A stretch of DNA of 21,878 nucleotides from Pseudomonadota bacterium. GTDB taxonomy: Bacteria; Myxococcota_A; Polyangia; Polyangiales; Polyangiaceae. Position numbers and translations under genes: made by a program. Below, piece by piece: positions 8,094-15,974 of this stretch; the stretch's first letter is position 1, and each line of letters starts with the position of its first letter. The notes beneath the pieces are model-generated. The model was not told the DNA's origin. It did not search any database and saw nothing but the letters and a program-made list of their open reading frames with translations. The DNA lies in contig JAEYVE010000108.1 of assembly GCA_023432025.1 (NCBI GenBank), positions 1 to 21,878 of the forward strand, read 5' to 3'.

Positions 8094-8148
8094 GCCGCAC
8101 GCGAGCTTTCGGCCCAACGTCCGAGGTGCATGACCGAAAGCGTGCGGC
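8094..8148. repeat. Long imperfect inverted repeat between CHAT and hydrolase genes
   Basis: Left arm 8094-8112 (gccgcacgc-gagc-tttcgg) and right arm 8134-8148 (ccgaaagcgtgcggc) pair over 15 bp with a 4-nt bulge in the left arm and a loop of about 21 nt. It occupies half of the 108-bp gap and ends 13 nt before the hydrolase ATG. There is no T-run after it. It could be an intrinsic terminator of weak type, an operator for a dimeric regulator, or an RNA hairpin limiting translation of the hydrolase. Confidence 0.5.
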
Positions 8149-8161
8149 TTAGTGTGCCGCC

Positions 8162-9607
8162 ATGGGGAACCGAATCGAGGCACAGCGCACACAGGTCACG
8201 TTCAGCGAAGTCGCCGCGGCGCTCGAAGCGTCGTGGCTCACGCTCTTGGGCTCCAGGCCCTCACGCGAGAGCTTGGCCGTATTGCTCGCGCAAAGCGCGC
8301 TCGAAACGGGCCACTGGAAGCACAGCTACTGCTTCAACCTGGGGAACGCCAAAGCCACGGCGACTTGGTCGGGTGACTACTGCTACTACCCAGCGGACGA
8401 AATCGTCAGTGAAGCCCAGGCGCACCAGGCGTTCTTGGAGCGGCAACCCCGCACCGACGGCGTGGCGGGTCACGACGTGGAGCTTCTGCCGCTCAAGAAC
8501 GGACAAGTGCAAGTCACGCTTCACCCGGATCATCCGTGGTGCCGCTTTCGCGCGTTCACGTCGCTCGCCGAGGGCGCCCAGGACTACTTGGAACTCTTGC
8601 GCGCGCGCTTCGCGCGCGCTTGGCCCGCCATCGAGGCGGGCGACCCCGTCGCCTTCGTGCACACGCTGAAGGAGCTTCGTTACTTCACCGCCAGCGTGGA
8701 CCGCTATTTGCCGCCGGTTCAGCAGCTCTTCGGCTCGTTCTTGCAGAAGCTCGTGGACACGGCGGCGGCCGAGCCCGCGCCCCTGCCGTCGCCTCTGCCG
8801 CGCTCGAGCGCGGGTCGACCCACGCTGCGCGTGGGCTCGCGCTCGGCGGCGGTGCTCGAAGTGAAGAGCATCTTGCGCTCGCTCGGTTACGAAAACGTCA
8901 CGGGCGGTGACCTCTTCGACGACGCGCTGCTGCAGGTCGTCGAGCTCTTTCAGCTCCAGCACGTGGACGAACAAGGTCGCCCGCTCGGCTCCGACGGCGT
9001 GATTGGCAAAAACACGTGGTGGGCGCTCCTGAATCCCTCCGGCGACGCGCAAAAGAATCACCTGCCCTCACCACCATCGACGGGCCTCACGGAAAAGCGA
9101 CGCAAGCTGCTCGAGGTGTTGGACTCGGAGCATCGAAAGCCCGTCTTCGAGAGCCCAGACGGCTCGAATCACAGCAAAGACATCGCGCGCTACTGGGGAG
9201 CAACGGGCATGAGCAAGCTGCCGTGGTGCTGCGCCTTCGTGTCGTGGGCGCTGCGCGAGGCACTCGGCACTCTCCCCATTGGAGGCAAACACCACCTCGG
9301 CGTTCAGGTGATGTGGGTGGAGGCCCGCAAGCTGGGCATGGAAGTGTCGGAGCCCAAGCCCGGCGACGTGTTCATCCAGATCAAGTCGGGCGGCACTGGC
9401 CACACCGGCTTCGTGGTGGGCGTATCCGGCGACGGCAACACCGTCTACACGTGCGAAGGCAACTGCGGAAATCGCCTGAAGTACGGACAACGGTCGCGCG
9501 CGACCATTCACCACTTCATCGACTGCATTCGAGACGACCAAGGACCGAACTTTCCGCGCGCGGAAGACCTTCTCTTCGAACACCTCGACGGCCAAACCAC
9601 GACCTGA
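8162..9607 (+). CDS. Three-domain peptidoglycan hydrolase (lysozyme-like + PG-binding + CHAP)
   Basis: 481 residues. ATG 8162 is the first possible start after an in-frame TAG at 8150; no Shine-Dalgarno is visible. Residues about 30-195 look like a glucosaminidase/lysozyme-like domain: AQSALETGHWKH..CFNLGNAK, with Glu48 as the likely catalytic acid. A Pro-rich linker leads to a PG_binding_1-type helical domain at about 222-292 (LRVGSRSAAVLEVKSILRSLGY, then SDGVIGKNTWWALL). The C-terminal part, about 310-460, is CHAP-like: LPWCCAFVSWAL with nucleophile Cys356, EPKPGDVFIQ, and His414 in GTGHTGFVVG. It should cut both the glycan (lysozyme-like part) and the peptide or amide bonds (CHAP part) of murein. 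There is no signal peptide, lipobox or TM segment, so like a phage endolysin it would need another route to the wall or would act on cell lysis. No holin, tail or other phage gene lies nearby. It follows the caspase-CHAT pair in the same direction. Confidence 0.85.
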   Translation: MGNRIEAQRTQVTFSEVAAALEASWLTLLGSRPSRESLAVLLAQSALETGHWKHSYCFNLGNAKATATWSGDYCYYPADEIVSEAQAHQAFLERQPRTDGVAGHDVELLPLKNGQVQVTLHPDHPWCRFRAFTSLAEGAQDYLELLRARFARAWPAIEAGDPVAFVHTLKELRYFTASVDRYLPPVQQLFGSFLQKLVDTAAAEPAPLPSPLPRSSAGRPTLRVGSRSAAVLEVKSILRSLGYENVTGGDLFDDALLQVVELFQLQHVDEQGRPLGSDGVIGKNTWWALLNPSGDAQKNHLPSPPSTGLTEKRRKLLEVLDSEHRKPVFESPDGSNHSKDIARYWGATGMSKLPWCCAFVSWALREALGTLPIGGKHHLGVQVMWVEARKLGMEVSEPKPGDVFIQIKSGGTGHTGFVVGVSGDGNTVYTCEGNCGNRLKYGQRSRATIHHFIDCIRDDQGPNFPRAEDLLFEHLDGQTTT

Positions 9608-10166
9608 AGCCGCGCTCCGACTGACTCGAAGAGCCGCGCCGCACAGCGCTCGAACGACCCCCGCCCGGTTTGTCTCGCAACGTCGTCGGTGGGCACGCGA
9701 CGAAGCGGCCCGTCGACCGCGCCAGCGAGGTCGCGGGCCGTCGGTACGCGCCAGCGCTCCGGTCGTGAGCGCGGGCGGGACGCGGACCGCCGGCCGGTCC
9801 TGGGTGCGCGCCCGCGCGCCGATGCGCCCTCGTGGGGTCCGGCCCGGGTCGTTGTCGGCGCGGAGGGGAACGCGGACCGCCGGCCGATTCAGGTGCGCCG
9901 GCGCGCGCCGATGCGCCCTCGGAGGGTCGTCCCCGGGGTCGTTGTGGGCGCGGACGGGACGCGGACCGCGGGCCGGTCGTGCCCCTTCGGCTCGCGCGAA
10001 CTGGGGCGGAGCGCGGGAGCGGACGAGCTTGGCGCTGGGGGGCTTCCCCCCTCGTGGAGACACGATTCTCTGGTGTGTCGCGAATTTTCCGCTCTTGCGA
10101 CCAAACTGGGGCTCCAATTACCCACCCAAGGGACGGCAGTTGCGTGGCCTCGGGCTAAGGTCGGGC
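9608..10166. other. 559-bp gene-free region upstream of the GH9 gene
   Basis: No open frame here looks like a real protein; the long frames are Arg/Ala/Gly/Pro-rich and shift through the tandem repeat described separately. From about 9990 to 10166 the sequence is less extreme in GC and probably holds the promoter of the GH9 gene, but I cannot pick a convincing -35/-10 pair. TAAGG at 10156-10160 is the likely ribosome site. No clear terminator for the upstream hydrolase gene was found. Confidence 0.6.
9761..9989. repeat. About 90-bp GC-rich tandem repeat, roughly 2.5 copies
   Basis: The core acgcggaccgc begins at 9780, 9870 and 9959, giving periods of 90 and 89 bp. Each unit also carries a GCGCGCCGATGCGCCCTC element (near 9815 and 9903) and a GGTCGTTGT(C/G)GGCGCGGA element (near 9847 and 9938). 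A shortened copy of the last element precedes the first unit. Units abut directly with no unique spacer, and the 89/90 periods break any reading frame. It is therefore most likely non-coding. Whether further copies occur elsewhere in the genome cannot be seen from here. Confidence 0.75.
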
Positions 10167-12173
10167 ATGCTTTTTGGTCGCTTGGTTTCCCCCTCCACGC
10201 TTCTCTTGCTCGCCTTCGCGGGCGTAGCCTGCTCTTCGAACACCGAAACGGTTCATGGGCCGAACACGAACAAAAGTGGTGGCGGAACGGGCGGCAGCAC
10301 CTGTAGCGGTTGCGCCGGCGGCAGCGGCGGCGCGGGCGCGGGCGAAGGAACGGGCGGCAGCGGCGGGACGGGTGGCAGCTTGAGCGCGCCGACCCCGATG
10401 TGTCCGGCGGCTCCCACGGCGCCGCTCTCCGCCACGCTGCTCGGTCAAACCGCGGCGGGCGTGACTCACGAAGTGCACATCAATCACGTCGGGTACGAAC
10501 GCTGCGCTCCGAAGCGCGCCGTGGTTCGCGCTAGCGCGCCGCTCACGGCCTTTCAGGTGGTGCGCCCTTCGGACAACGCCGTGTTCTTCGAGGGCACCTT
10601 GGAGGACCACTCGGGCTTTTCGGCCTGGGGTGGCCCGAGCTCGCATTTGGTCGCCGACTTCTCGGAGCTGGTGGCAGAAGGCACGTTCGCGCTCCGCATC
10701 AACGGCGTGACGAGCGAAAGCTTCGCCATTGGAAACCGTCATCTGCTGGCGACGACGGCGCCTTCGGTGCTCTCCTTCTTCAAGTCGTCGCGCGCGGACG
10801 ATCCAGACGTGTGGGCCGCCGACGCGGCCGTTCCCTTCGAGGGCTCACGCAGCGGAACGGCCAACGTGCAGGGCGGCTGGTACGACGCGTCCGGCGACAT
10901 TTCCAAGTATTTGTCGCACCTGAACTACTCGAACTTCCTCGTTCCGCAGCAGATCCCGCTCACGGCGTGGGCACTGGCGTGGTTCCGTGACCGCGACGCG
11001 GCCGTGGTGGGCGCACAAAACCGCGCCAACGCCGAGGCCGAGGCGCTGTTCGGCGCGGACTTCTTGGTGCGCGTCCAGGATCCCGCAGGTTACTTTTACA
11101 CGACCATTTTCGACGGCTGGACGGGCTTCCTCGACGCGCGCAGCGTCTGCGCCTTCCAGGGCAGCGACGGCATTCGCACCGCCAACTTCCAGGCGGCGTT
11201 CCGCGAAGGCGGGGGCATGGCCATCGCGGCGCTCGCGCGCATCGCCAGCTGGGGCAAGAGCGGCTCGTTTTCTTCTGCGGAGTACTTGGCCGCCGCGGAA
11301 AAGGGCTTTTCGCACCTCCTGACGAACAACTCGAGCTACTGCGACGACGGAAAAGAGAACGTCATCGACGACTACACGGCGCTGCTCGCGGCGACCGAGC
11401 TCTACGCCGCCACGTCCAAGCCCGAATACTTGACTGCGGCGCGTACGCGCGCGGCGGCGCTGGCAGCACGCCTGTCCCCCGCGGGTTACTTCGTGGCCGA
11501 CTCGGGCACGCGTCCGTTCTATCACGCGTCCGACGCGGGCCTGCCCGTCGTGGCGCTGGTTCGCTACGCCGACGTGGAGACGGAAGCTGCGCGCGTAGAC
11601 GAAGTGCGCGCTGCGGTGGCCAAGCACCTTGCGTACCTCGTGGCCGTCACGGAAGAAACGCAAAACCCGTTCGGCTACGCGCGGCAAACGTTCGTATCGG
11701 GCGGCAGCATCAAGACGGGCTTCTTCATCCCGCACGACAACGAAACCGGCTACTGGTGGCAGGGTGAAAGCGCTCGCTTGGCCTCACTCGCCGCGGCGGC
11801 CCTCATCGGCGGGCGTTTCGTCGGAGACACGGCGCCCGGCTATTTGGGCGTTTCGAAGGCCCTGGAGAGCTACGCCGTGAGCCAGCTGGACTGGATCCTC
11901 GGCAAAAATCCGTTCGACGTGTCGATGCTGTCGGGCTTTGGCCGCAACAATCCCCCCGACTACTGCGCGTCTCGCGCGCCCTATCACGGGCACTTGGACG
12001 GCGGCGTCTCGAACGGCATCACCGGCAGCGAATCGAGCGACGCCTCCGGCATTCAGTGGATGACCCAGACGACCGAGATGGACTGCTGGCGACAGTGGCG
12101 CTGGGTGGAGCAGTGGCTGCCGCACTCCACCTGGTACTTGGTGGCCATCACCACGCTGGCAGAGTCGGGCTGA
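10167..12173 (+). CDS. Glycoside hydrolase family 9 type lipoprotein (endoglucanase-like)
   Basis: 668 residues from ATG 10167, preceded by TAAGG. The N-terminus is a lipoprotein signal, LVSPSTLLLLAFAGVAC, with Cys22 as lipidation site. A GGTGGS/GGSGG linker with a CSGC pair spans about 37-71. Residues about 102-190 (HEVHINHVGYERCAPKRAVV...) match the immunoglobulin-like N-terminal domain of GH9 cellulases (CelD_N). The (alpha/alpha)6 catalytic part follows: GGWYDASGDISKY with Asp240 and Asp244 at the GH9 Asp pair (usual DAGD, here with an extra Ser), YWWQGESARLASLA, and DWILGKNPFDVSMLSGFG. The usual C-terminal NE..YNA acid motif is not obvious; Glu residues in TTEMDCW or RWVEQW may supply the acid. 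Expected role: cutting beta-1,4-glucan or a related glycan at the cell surface. Substrate is uncertain because the active-site motifs are atypical. Confidence 0.88.
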   Translation: MLFGRLVSPSTLLLLAFAGVACSSNTETVHGPNTNKSGGGTGGSTCSGCAGGSGGAGAGEGTGGSGGTGGSLSAPTPMCPAAPTAPLSATLLGQTAAGVTHEVHINHVGYERCAPKRAVVRASAPLTAFQVVRPSDNAVFFEGTLEDHSGFSAWGGPSSHLVADFSELVAEGTFALRINGVTSESFAIGNRHLLATTAPSVLSFFKSSRADDPDVWAADAAVPFEGSRSGTANVQGGWYDASGDISKYLSHLNYSNFLVPQQIPLTAWALAWFRDRDAAVVGAQNRANAEAEALFGADFLVRVQDPAGYFYTTIFDGWTGFLDARSVCAFQGSDGIRTANFQAAFREGGGMAIAALARIASWGKSGSFSSAEYLAAAEKGFSHLLTNNSSYCDDGKENVIDDYTALLAATELYAATSKPEYLTAARTRAAALAARLSPAGYFVADSGTRPFYHASDAGLPVVALVRYADVETEAARVDEVRAAVAKHLAYLVAVTEETQNPFGYARQTFVSGGSIKTGFFIPHDNETGYWWQGESARLASLAAAALIGGRFVGDTAPGYLGVSKALESYAVSQLDWILGKNPFDVSMLSGFGRNNPPDYCASRAPYHGHLDGGVSNGITGSESSDASGIQWMTQTTEMDCWRQWRWVEQWLPHSTWYLVAITTLAESG

Positions 12174-12278
12174 GGCAGAGTCCGGCCGAGGCGCCCCGTT
12201 CTTTCGTCCTCGTGACGACTGCGCGACGCGTACGACGCGAGCACGGGGCTCGGACCGTATCGGCGACCCGGCGCGCGG

Positions 12279-14000
12279 CTACTTTTTGAGCCACTTTCCG
12301 AAGACGCCGCCGCCCTTTTTGGGTTCGCCGGGCCTGGACGAACCCTCGTCTCCTGCACGCCGCACCTTGGGGTCGCTGCTCTTTCGGCTCGGGCTGGGGT
12401 CACTTTGCTTGCGCATTTCGTGGAGGCGGATTTCTCGGAGCGCCTCCACGTGATGCGGCTTGAGCGCCACGATGTGGCGGAAGTCGCGGAGCGCGCGACC
12501 GTGATTGCCCACCTTCTTGTACAGCTGACCGCGGTACCAGCGCACGCGCACGTTGTCCGGTTCGCGCTCGACGGCGTCGTCCAAGAGCCGGAGCGGCTCC
12601 TCGACGCCGTTCGCCGGGTCCCGCGCCAAGAGCCACGCGTAGAGCGCCGCGTAGTCGGCCTGGTCGGGGTCTCCTTCGTAGGCGGCGCGTGCTTCGTCCA
12701 GCGCGCGCGCGAAATCCCGCTTTTTGACGAGCACCTCGGCCCTCTGGAAGGCGCCGACGGCGCGCACCACGGCCATGACTTGCTCCTGCTCGTCCAAGCC
12801 GCCGCCCCCGTTCAGGACCTCGTCGTAGCGACGTCGCTGCTCTTCGTCCGTGAGCGCTTGGTGAGCCTCACCCATACGCGCAAAGGTGCGCGTGACCACG
12901 TCTCGCACATCCGCCAGCTGGTCGGACAAACGATCCGGGTGCCAACGCTTGGCGAGCTGAAAGAACGCCGCGCGAATGGTCGCCGTGTCCGCGGTGGGAG
13001 CCACGCCGAGCTCCTCGTAGTAGCTGCCGGGGCCACGGCGTCCACGCTCCTCGATTTCACGGCGAAACGCCTTCAGTTCTTCGGAAGTCTGTTTGCCGTG
13101 GGCGCTCTCGGCCGTACGGGCGCTCGACTGGGACGCTTCGTTCGTGGCCACCGCCGAGCCGGTGTGCGGGCTCACGCGAATCGGGCGAGGCGCGGGCCGC
13201 TGCGGCGGAGGAAGCACGCTCTGCGGAGACTCCGTCGGCTCGTTGAAGCCCACCGGCGCCCCCTGCTCCGCCCCCAGATCGAGCTGACGCGTCATCACGA
13301 GCGCATACACCGTGCGCCTCACTCGCTCTGGGCTGCCCACCCCCGACTGTTCGAGCTGAGTGAGCGATTGCGGCTTGGCCCGGAGCACGTTCACGAGCGC
13401 CAGCTCGCTGGGGTCCAGCCGATAGCGCGCCACGGGTGCCTCGAAGCGCATGCGCAAATCACGGTTCCCGAGACGGGAAACGACCACACCCACACGAGAC
13501 AATGGCGCCTTTTGGGACAGCGCGCGCCACACCAGCGGCAGCGGCTTCACGCGCCACTCGGCGGTGGGCCCCCAACCATCGAGATAGTTGGCCGGGTACA
13601 GGCCGAAGGCCGTATCTCCGGGCAACTCACAAAGCGCCAATATTTGCCGATGGAGCTGCTCGCGGAGCGCCACGTAGAGCGCGCTGTCGTCGATGATGCC
13701 GCGCGACACGAGCACTTGACCGTGGGGCCGCCCCGAATCGAACGCCTCTTGAAGCGAGCTCTTGCGAGTGGCCTCGTCGATGACGCCGAGGTCCACCATC
13801 ACCTCACCCAAGAAGATGGGGTTGTGAGCGAGCCGTGCCTTCGCGGGTGCGCCGCGCACCACGAGCGCCGCGCTCTTCGAGCCGTCCGTTTCCTGAACGA
13901 CCAACGTGCCCGCCAGCTGACGGTCCAGCAGCGCGACCAGCAGCTCGGGGAGACACATCTCGGCGAACGTGCCGCGAACGAGGACAGGCGGGGCAGACAC
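12279..14000 (-). CDS. PATAN/DUF4388-type, J-domain and TPR protein
   Basis: 573 residues. The GTG at 14000-13998 is the only start, because an in-frame TAG lies four codons upstream. Residues about 8-110 (GTFAEMCLPELLVALLDRQLAGTLVVQ...) match the DUF4388/PATAN type of domain found in many myxobacterial signalling proteins. A middle alpha/beta part (to about 245) could be a winged-helix relative (LRAKPQSLTQLEQSG). A Ser/Pro-rich linker is followed by a J domain at about 326-390 with the key HPD at 354-356 (KRWHPDRL). By family knowledge, HPD stimulates the DnaK/Hsp70 ATPase. The rest, about 405-530, holds TPR-like helices (AEVLVKKRDFARALDEARAAYEGDPD, RWYRGQLYKKVGNHGRALRDF). The tail is Lys/Ser/Pro-rich. 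No Gly/Phe or zinc-finger region is present, so it is not DnaJ itself but a specialised co-chaperone or scaffold. It is divergent from the sigma-54 regulator (77-bp gap). Confidence 0.85.
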   Translation of the reverse strand: MSAPPVLVRGTFAEMCLPELLVALLDRQLAGTLVVQETDGSKSAALVVRGAPAKARLAHNPIFLGEVMVDLGVIDEATRKSSLQEAFDSGRPHGQVLVSRGIIDDSALYVALREQLHRQILALCELPGDTAFGLYPANYLDGWGPTAEWRVKPLPLVWRALSQKAPLSRVGVVVSRLGNRDLRMRFEAPVARYRLDPSELALVNVLRAKPQSLTQLEQSGVGSPERVRRTVYALVMTRQLDLGAEQGAPVGFNEPTESPQSVLPPPQRPAPRPIRVSPHTGSAVATNEASQSSARTAESAHGKQTSEELKAFRREIEERGRRGPGSYYEELGVAPTADTATIRAAFFQLAKRWHPDRLSDQLADVRDVVTRTFARMGEAHQALTDEEQRRRYDEVLNGGGGLDEQEQVMAVVRAVGAFQRAEVLVKKRDFARALDEARAAYEGDPDQADYAALYAWLLARDPANGVEEPLRLLDDAVEREPDNVRVRWYRGQLYKKVGNHGRALRDFRHIVALKPHHVEALREIRLHEMRKQSDPSPSRKSSDPKVRRAGDEGSSRPGEPKKGGGVFGKWLKK

Positions 14001-14077
14001 GACTTCAGGCTAGCAAAGCCTTCGCCCCAAGACGCGCGCCGTTGCACCTCTCCCGACGTATTGGCTACGTTGGACGC
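14001..14077. promoter_or_regulatory. Divergent promoter region, J-domain protein / NtrC-type regulator
   Basis: This 77-bp gap must carry both promoters. On the plus strand, TTGCAC (14042-14047) and a poor TACGTT (14066-14071) are spaced 18 nt apart. The match to the vegetative consensus is partial, and the second element lies close to the ATG at 14078. I saw no -24/-12 (TGGC-N-TTGC type) sigma-54 promoter. Confidence 0.25.
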
Positions 14078-15523
14078 ATGGCCACGCCGTCGCCCCACAA
14101 CCGTTCCGGTGAACGCACCCAGGCGAGAGCGCGCGCGCGTGTCTTGGTGGTCGATGATGAACCGGCCATTTTGATGACACTGAAGAAAGCGCTTTCCCTG
14201 GAGGGCTACGCGGTCGACGTGGTCGGCGGAGTTGCGCTCGCCAAGGAGCGCTTCGCAAAACAGAGCTACGACGTGGCGCTCTTGGACGTTGCGCTGCCGG
14301 ATGGTCACGGCGTCGATTTGCTCGAGAGCCTGCGCGAGGGCGGCAGCGACGCCGTAGTCGTGATGATGAGCGGCCACGCCTCCATCGACGTGGCGGTGCG
14401 GGCAACGCGGCTCGGCGCGCTCGACTTCCTCGAAAAGCCGCTCTCGACGGATCGCTTGCTGCTCGTCTTGGACAACGCGCTCCGACTGCGGCGCGCCGAG
14501 CAAGAAGCGGCGGAGCTGCGCGCCGAGGCGGGCTACTTCGACGAGCTCTTGGGCTCGAGCGTCGTCATGCGCACGCTGCGAGAGCGCGTGGCGCGCGCAG
14601 CGCGCTCGCCGGCCAGCGTGCTCGTGACCGGAGAGCGCGGCACCGGCAAGGAGCTCGTGGCGCGCGCCATTCACCGCGCCTCGCCGCGCGCGAAGGGGCC
14701 GCTCGAAAAGCTGAACTGCGCCGCCGTGCCGGCCAACCTCATCGAAAGCGAGCTCTTCGGGCACGAAGCGGGCGCCTTCACCGGGGCCACCAAGCAGCGT
14801 CGCGGCAAGTTCGAGCGAGCCAGCGGGGGCACGCTGTTTTTGGACGAGGTGGGCGACATGCCGCTCGACATGCAGTCCAAGCTCCTGCGCGTCCTGCAAG
14901 AGTCGGAAATCGAGCGCGTCGGCGGCAGCGAAACGCTTCAGATCGACGTGCGCGTGGTCGCGGCCACGAACAAGGACTTGGTCGAAGCCACGCGGAGCAA
15001 CGCCTTCCGGCCGGATTTGTTCGATCGCTTGAACGTGTTGCCCATCGCGTTGCCGCCGCTCCGAGCGCGGCGCGAAGACATTCCCGAGCTCGCCACGCAC
15101 TTTCTCGCGCAGGCCGCGCTCCGCAACGGTCGCCCGGGAGTGCGCTTCGAGGAGGGCGCCCTCGCGGCCCTCTCGGCGCACTCCTTTCCAGGAAACGTCC
15201 GAGAGCTCCGTAATTTGGTGGAGCGGTTGGTCATTTTGGGGCCGGACGACGGCATCCGACCGGAGGACGTGCGGCAAGCGGTGGGCGCCGCAGCCCCCGC
15301 CGCTCAGGGACTCTATCGTCCCGGCGTACCCTTCCGGGTGCTGGCGGAGGACGCCGAGCGCACCATTTTGGAGGAGGCTCTGGCCGCTCACGGCGGGCAA
15401 ATGGCCAAAGCCGCGCGCGAGCTCGGCCTGGAGCGCAGCCACCTCTACAAAAAGGCCAAGGCGCTGGGGCTTCGCCGCAGCACCACCGATCCCGACGCGC
15501 CCGACGAGGACGCCGAGCCTTGA
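14078..15523 (+). CDS. Sigma-54-dependent response regulator (NtrC family)
   Basis: 481 residues; ATG 14078 precedes a short tail and then the receiver. Receiver domain, about 21-135: acidic pair Asp26/Asp27, phosphoacceptor Asp70 (ALLDVALPDG), switch Ser98, and Lys120 in LEKP. The AAA+ sigma-54 activation domain, about 155-385, has Walker A GERGTGKE (185-192, Arg where most members have Ser), a perfect GAFTGA loop (232-237) for contacting sigma-54, Walker B GGTLFLDE (Asp256, Glu257) and FRPDLFDRLN. The C-terminal Fis-type helix-turn-helix (GGQMAKAARELGLERSHLYKKAKALG) binds DNA. All key residues are present, so it should be a working phosphorylation-dependent activator. No histidine kinase gene is in the window, so its partner is encoded elsewhere. 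The 79-bp gap after it leads to zapA. Confidence 0.95.
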   Translation: MATPSPHNRSGERTQARARARVLVVDDEPAILMTLKKALSLEGYAVDVVGGVALAKERFAKQSYDVALLDVALPDGHGVDLLESLREGGSDAVVVMMSGHASIDVAVRATRLGALDFLEKPLSTDRLLLVLDNALRLRRAEQEAAELRAEAGYFDELLGSSVVMRTLRERVARAARSPASVLVTGERGTGKELVARAIHRASPRAKGPLEKLNCAAVPANLIESELFGHEAGAFTGATKQRRGKFERASGGTLFLDEVGDMPLDMQSKLLRVLQESEIERVGGSETLQIDVRVVAATNKDLVEATRSNAFRPDLFDRLNVLPIALPPLRARREDIPELATHFLAQAALRNGRPGVRFEEGALAALSAHSFPGNVRELRNLVERLVILGPDDGIRPEDVRQAVGAAAPAAQGLYRPGVPFRVLAEDAERTILEEALAAHGGQMAKAARELGLERSHLYKKAKALGLRRSTTDPDAPDEDAEP

Positions 15524-15602
15524 AGCGCCGCCCGTCTCTCTCGCGAGCTTCGAGGCAAAGAGCGCATTTCCATGAAACGGGCACAGTGATAGGTTTTCCG
15601 CG

Positions 15603-15968
15603 ATGAGCCGGGCGGCCGTGCAGCTCAAGGTGGCGGGGCAGACCTATCGGGTCGTCACGTCCGCCGAGGAAGGCGAGCTGCAACGCTTGGCCAACGCCGT
15701 GGAGGACCGCATGTACGCGGTCACCGGCCCCGGTCGAAAGCCCACGCAGCAGTCGTTGGTGCTGGCCGCCATTACGCTCGCCCACGAGCTCGAGGAAGAG
15801 CGCGAGCGGCGGCTACGCACCGAGGAGCGCTACCGCACGCTGCTGGAGGGTTTGCTCGGTCGCATCGATTCGGTGCTCGAAGAAACGCCGCTGCCTGCGG
15901 AGGCAGCCGCGCGCGCACGCCCGACGAATGAAGCCGAGGCGTTGAGCGAAGCGCCCGATCCGTCCTGA
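15603..15968 (+). CDS. zapA: Cell division protein ZapA
   Basis: 121 residues. The N-terminal half (AVQLKVAGQTYRVVTSAEEGELQRLANAVEDRM) matches the ZapA head domain, which binds FtsZ and stabilises the Z-ring. The second half is a charged helix (AHELEEERERRLRTEERY) that would form the dimer or tetramer coiled coil. An acidic/Ala-rich tail follows. Length fits the family (about 100-120). It lies 79 bp after the sigma-54 regulator and 6 bp before the next gene, so it probably shares a transcript with the latter. The ribosome site is weak. The tight spacing downstream leaves no room for 6S RNA, which often follows zapA in other proteobacteria. Confidence 0.88.
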   Translation: MSRAAVQLKVAGQTYRVVTSAEEGELQRLANAVEDRMYAVTGPGRKPTQQSLVLAAITLAHELEEERERRLRTEERYRTLLEGLLGRIDSVLEETPLPAEAAARARPTNEAEALSEAPDPS

Positions 15969-15974
15969 GCCGCG

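Noticed and set aside
8162..9607. Prophage endolysin within a phage remnant
   Set aside because: No holin, spanin, tail, integrase or other phage gene is visible within the window, and base composition is like its neighbours. A lone phage origin long ago cannot be excluded.
9761..9989. CRISPR array
   Set aside because: The repeats are about 90 bp and abut one another with no unique spacers; no cas gene is present.
9068..10117. Minus-strand 349-residue open frame
   Set aside because: It is antisense to the hydrolase gene and then runs through the GC-rich tandem repeat; composition is Arg/Ala/Pro-rich with no domain.
9765..10166. N-terminal extension of the GH9 frame through the tandem repeat
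   Set aside because: The 89/90-bp repeat periods give different peptides in each unit, and a complete lipoprotein signal starts at ATG 10167.
12405..14174. Plus-strand 589-residue open frame
   Set aside because: It is antisense to the J-domain protein; His/Arg-rich shadow with no recognisable motif.
13799..15628. Minus-strand 609-residue open frame
   Set aside because: It is antisense to the NtrC-type regulator, which has every family motif.
15969..15974. 6S RNA gene after zapA
   Set aside because: The next coding region starts only 6 bp after the zapA stop, so there is no room.
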